The notes under the pieces are model-generated. The model made no database searches. It saw only the letters and a list, made by a program, of their open reading frames with translations, and was not told the origin of the DNA. From the NCBI GenBank assembly GCA_009760855.2, contig WPIO01000007.1:5371501-5431500 (forward strand): a DNA stretch of 60,000 nucleotides, in the 5' to 3' direction. Within the stretch, counting starts at the first letter, position 1. Every line of letters starts with the position of its first letter. Origin of the DNA: Cristatella mucedo. Taxonomy: Eukaryota > Bryozoa > Phylactolaemata > Cristatellidae. Both the position numbers and the translations under genes were made by a program. Shown here piece after piece: positions 57,101 through 60,000 of this stretch.

Positions 57101-58250
57101 CAACCGTACTGGCTCTACATGGATACCTCGGCCAAGTTGGTCTCCATGCACTTGGGACATCCCATCTCTACTTCTGTAACACTGCTTGCGGGTTTTTCTT
57201 GCGGGACCTATGCAATAAGGCACTTGCAGTTGGCAAACAACTCTGCAGCTAGACTTGCCTGTCGTGAAATTCGAAATTCTCCCAATATACCTCTCTCCGA
57301 CATGCGCTAGCGCCCTATTAAGCCGTGAAACGACTTGAAGGTTTTTCTCTCACTTTTAGGTCCTTTCATTCTCTTGTCTATCCAAATTACTCTCTTAATC
57401 AGGAGAAGCATCGTGCTTCTCACTCTTGTGAGTCAAGTCGTATAGCTGTATTTGTAGCCAACCTCAAATCGTTCTGCGACGTATCGTTCGTTCGTTTGTT
57501 TTCTCCCATAGCTTGGAACACACTCCCGACTGACGTTGTGACATTCCCTGACTTGATGGCATTTAAATAGAAGCTAAAGATGCACCTGTTTTTTTTATAG
57601 CATTAGCATAGGCCGTATTCATTTTCCTTGGTGTGCTTATGCATGCTTAGACTGTGTGCTATCACTAAGCAATTGTCATGCTTCGTTTGCAGCATATATA
57701 AAGTGCCGAGAAATTGATTTAGTTCTCTTAAGGTGCTACGCACAACTTATTACTATTATGAAGAATGATGTGGTGGTCATTGTTATTGAAGTTGCCGAGA
57801 AATCGCAGGACTAAAAGAGAAACTCGACCCGAGGTCTTAATATTTCAGCAGCAGTGCTTAATCTTGGGAGTGGTTAGCTCTTAAACCTCACTGGAACTTG
57901 CTAGGTTTGAAGTTTAAATTTAAGAGTTTAGCCGGTATTGTCACCACTTATTCATTTGTCTTGGATAGGAGAAGCAATAGGCAGACTGGGCATAAGTTGC
58001 CAACAATTTTTCTAGTCTAGCATTGACTTCTTAATGAGTTACAACAGCCTGTTGAAGGCTTCAGGATCAAGACCCGAGGCTCAGACCGTCAATATTGTGT
58101 TCACCTGACCCTCCCCTCGTTTCCTGCACTTGTTTTTTTTATTATTTAACTATGCTTGGCTTGGGTTTTTAGCTTGCCTCCTTTTCGGTTATGACTGCGC
58201 TAGCTTTTGGTTTTAGCAGCATCGTGCCATCTATATACTGATCAGGGCCG

Positions 58251-58307
<57 letters not shown>

Positions 58308-59508
58308 GTGCGCGTGTGCGTGTATGACACTGTTGCTTAGCTGCATCCAATCATGGCTCTAAAACATGGCAAGTGTGGTTGTCGCCTCCATACTTGGCTT
58401 ATCCCTGCCCCAAGTTTATTGGGCTGTTGGCAGTTGGCACTACCATGACGATGCGTCGCTCGCGCTGCCGCCACCATCACCCGGCACAGTCGGTGCTGCT
58501 GGCTGCTTGGTGCTGGCTTCGGCTAATTCACTTCCCCCCAAGCAAGCCAGACGGGTGGTCCACGCTGTTGTTCCCCCTCGTTACTCACTAGCCTGTACCT
58601 GCCTTTGCATCGCTGTTGGTTGGTCGTCCTGGGCCGAAAGAAGTTACTTACTGCCAGTCAAAAGCTTCGCTGTCACTTGCATGCCAGGTGTGGCCGGCTG
58701 TCTGGGGCGCGGCCTTGACATGCGTAGCCACAGCCGTGACGTCGGATTTGTAGGTCCGTGGTGGCCTACCGTCTGACCGCGCAGCCGCTCTTCGCTCCCG
58801 CCATCGTCTCGCAGGCCGATAAGCTGTCCAACTACGACAGCTTAGACGACGAGGTTTTGCGTAGCTACAACGAGTTCGCTCTGGCCAACCTGCTGTTCTT
58901 TGCACTCAAGGAAGGTGCAGCCAGTGAGCAGAGCGCCCGCATGACGGCAATGGACGGTGCCAGCAAGAACGCCGGTGCGTGGCTGCGGCAGCTGGCGCCC
59001 CAGGGGGGATCTCACATGTCGCCGTGCAGCAGAGACAAGGATTTTGAATCCTTTATTGTGCCCTCTGTGGCATGCTGTTTCCCCTTCCGTTCGGACTGCA
59101 TCCCTCTGTGGCATGCTTGTTTCCCCTTCCGTTCGGACTGCATGCAACCCTCGTGTTTTCTGTGCTGTGTGTATGTGTGCGTGTGTGTGTGTGCGCGTGT
59201 GCGTGCGTGCATGGGCGCATGTGGTGGCGTGTTTGTGGGAGTTATGTGTACACTGTTAACCGTGCAGCACTTGTTGTTGGGCACTTGGATATTCAGGTTG
59301 GTCTAGGGCCGTGTGCTTGCACTACATGTACTGCTCGCCATCGAAGAAGCGATCTGTCTCTGCAATCGTTTTACATTCTTCTTGACCGTTGTGTTCTTTA
59401 GGTGAAGTAATTAGCAAGTTGACGCTGACGTACAACAGAACACGCCAGGCTGTGATCACCAAGGAGCTGATTGAGATCATTTCTGGTGCAGCTGCTATCG
59501 CGAATTGA
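51136..59508 (+). CDS. ATP5F1C: Mitochondrial ATP synthase gamma subunit, complete, 7 exons
   Basis: Gamma is the central rotor shaft of F1Fo-ATP synthase in the mitochondrial inner membrane. It couples proton-driven ring rotation to catalysis in the alpha3-beta3 head. Exons: 51136-51173, 54260-54294, 55285-55416, 55539-55740, 55836-55979, 58754-58974 and 59402-59508 (TGA 59506). All borders are GT-AG, phases fit throughout (2, 1, 1, 2, 2, 1), and the product is 292 residues. The short presequence ([13 protein letters not shown]) and [20 protein letters not shown] match the usual processing region. The mature chain from Ala20 is 273 residues, the same length as the mammalian subunit. Family landmarks are [18 protein letters not shown] (N-terminal coiled-coil helix), TSDRGLCGA (91-99), [17 protein letters not shown] (241-257) and [19 protein letters not shown] (271-289, C-terminal helix). 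Exon 1 is the least certain, resting on a strong GTAAGT donor, phase fit and a plausible targeting peptide. Introns 1 and 5 hold LINE A copies. Confidence 0.95.
51940..52475 (+). mobile_element. LINE family A fragment in ATP5F1C intron 1
   Basis: CTAGTTCACAACTCAGTAGT (LVHNSV), CATCTCTATGGC, GCTTCTGTCACTTGCACCAG (LTF.SL.LAP) and a degraded hairpin (ACTAAATCTTTTTCTAGGCA) identify a very old plus-strand family A copy. Confidence 0.6.
53335..53985 (+). mobile_element. LINE family A C-terminal fragment in ATP5F1C intron 1
   Basis: Pieces in order: [27 protein letters not shown]-like, [37 protein letters not shown]-like. The terminal hairpin region (GCATAGAAAGAGGTTTAGTT) and a TTATTATTATTAG tail follow to 53985. 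Confidence 0.75.
56153..56263 (-). mobile_element. SINE-1 copy, minus strand, in ATP5F1C intron 5
   Basis: The minus strand reads CTGGTTTGGTCCAGCGGTTA (A box), GCTCGCCCCAACCAAGGTC and GAGGTCGTGGGTTCGAGGCA (B box). The perfect two-part hairpin follows (outer arms 56153-56158 and 56183-56188, inner arms 56163-56167 and 56173-56177), then a TATATAT-rich tail to about 56100. Confidence 0.88.
57060..57765 (+). mobile_element. LINE family A C-terminal fragment in ATP5F1C intron 5
   Basis: Pieces include [51 protein letters not shown]-like (57325-57570) and the degraded terminal hairpin (about 57705-57740) with a TTATTACTATTATG tail. Confidence 0.78.
57820..58065 (-). mobile_element. LINE RT scrap, minus strand
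   Basis: GAGTGGTTAGCTCTTAAACC with CTCACTGGAACTTGCTAGG is the reverse of the F.SGF.ANHS coding region seen at 25680 and 12010. The rest is decayed. Confidence 0.5.
58253..58297 (+). repeat. (GT)n microsatellite in ATP5F1C intron 5
   Basis: About 22 GT units, followed by further TG-rich sequence to 58325. Confidence 0.95.
59061..59143 (+). repeat. 41-bp direct tandem duplication in ATP5F1C intron 6
   Basis: Units 59061-59101 and 59102-59143 differ by a single inserted T (CATGCTGTTT against CATGCTTGTTT), so the duplication is recent. Confidence 0.95.
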
Positions 59509-60000
59509 GCTTTGGGGTGTGAACTGCTGTGAAACTGCAGAGAGAATTTACCTGCGTAAACAGCACACTTTTGTAGCACATGAAAGCTGCACGTGGTTTT
59601 GCTTGAATATAAGCTCCAAATGATTATGATGATCCAATGGTTACGTTCTCCTGTTGGTGACGAATGCTGTAGCAAAGGTCACGTCCTGTTGTTGACATAA
59701 TGGCAAGAACAACTGCAGGCTAGGTTGCCATTTTTCAAGAGCTTACCTTTCTTTCCCCAACCCATGAACAGGAGCTAGAGTAGCATGAGGTCACAGGCTT
59801 AAGTGACTGCAACAGTAATGTACCAAAGTCCGGCAGTAGTGAGTGCCTCGGCTTGGTGCCTCGAGATAAAGCAGCATCGTCACCGACCGATAATTACTGA
59901 AACTTGTATTTAATGAAAATTTAGTGCATATGCCCATTTTGAAGATTAGGCTGCTGGCTTCTGCTGAAGCTGCTGTCTTGCTATCCGTCTACTGTCTCCT
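59509..60000 (+). other. ATP5F1C 3' UTR and flank
   Basis: This follows the TGA at 59506. No canonical AATAAA was seen. TATTTAATGAAAATTTA near 59908 is AT-rich and might serve as a weak 3' processing region. Confidence 0.35.

Overview
This is animal nuclear DNA. Three conserved metazoan genes are split by GT-AG introns, the space between them is packed with decayed non-LTR retrotransposons, tRNA-derived SINEs, DNA-transposon relics and microsatellites, and there are two CpG-rich islands. The basigin and ATP synthase sequences look like those of an invertebrate bilaterian. I cannot name the species.

Layout. 1-5370: a transposon graveyard (Tc1-like relic, L2-like LINE pieces, a SINE) that is probably the long fifth intron of VPS35. 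5376-7056, minus strand: the first five exons of VPS35 (retromer); the rest of the gene lies beyond the left edge. 7200-16300: nested L2-like LINEs of two families (A and B) in both orientations, with an inverted pair of an unrecognised coding repeat around one copy. 16632-28903, plus strand: a complete seven-exon basigin-like gene (385 residues, three Ig domains, one membrane helix) whose 5.9 kb third intron holds more LINEs and a hAT relic. 28904-33650: no gene recognised, one LINE B and one SINE. 33660-37860, minus strand: a very GC-rich 1124-codon open frame for an unrecognised, partly helical protein. 37860-42430: SINEs, a mariner-like MITE, a perfect hairpin and LINE pieces. 42450-44450: a second GC-rich island with two small minus-strand exons that may be the 5' end of the same gene, plus a CRE palindrome and a GA tract. 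44450-50640: microsatellites, a LINE A copy, and a decayed set of protein-like frames of unknown origin. 51136-59508, plus strand: a complete seven-exon gene for the mitochondrial ATP synthase gamma subunit.

The three recognised genes are unrelated housekeeping or cell-surface genes and form no operon or pathway. The most coherent system in the window is a parasite pair. LINE family A ends in a conserved two-stem hairpin followed by a TTA-type tail, and a tRNA-derived SINE (SINE-1) carries the same hairpin at its 3' end, as expected if the SINE borrows the LINE reverse transcriptase. LINE family B ends in a different hairpin and an ACATT-type tail. The GC-rich orphan protein is the best candidate for an undescribed gene.
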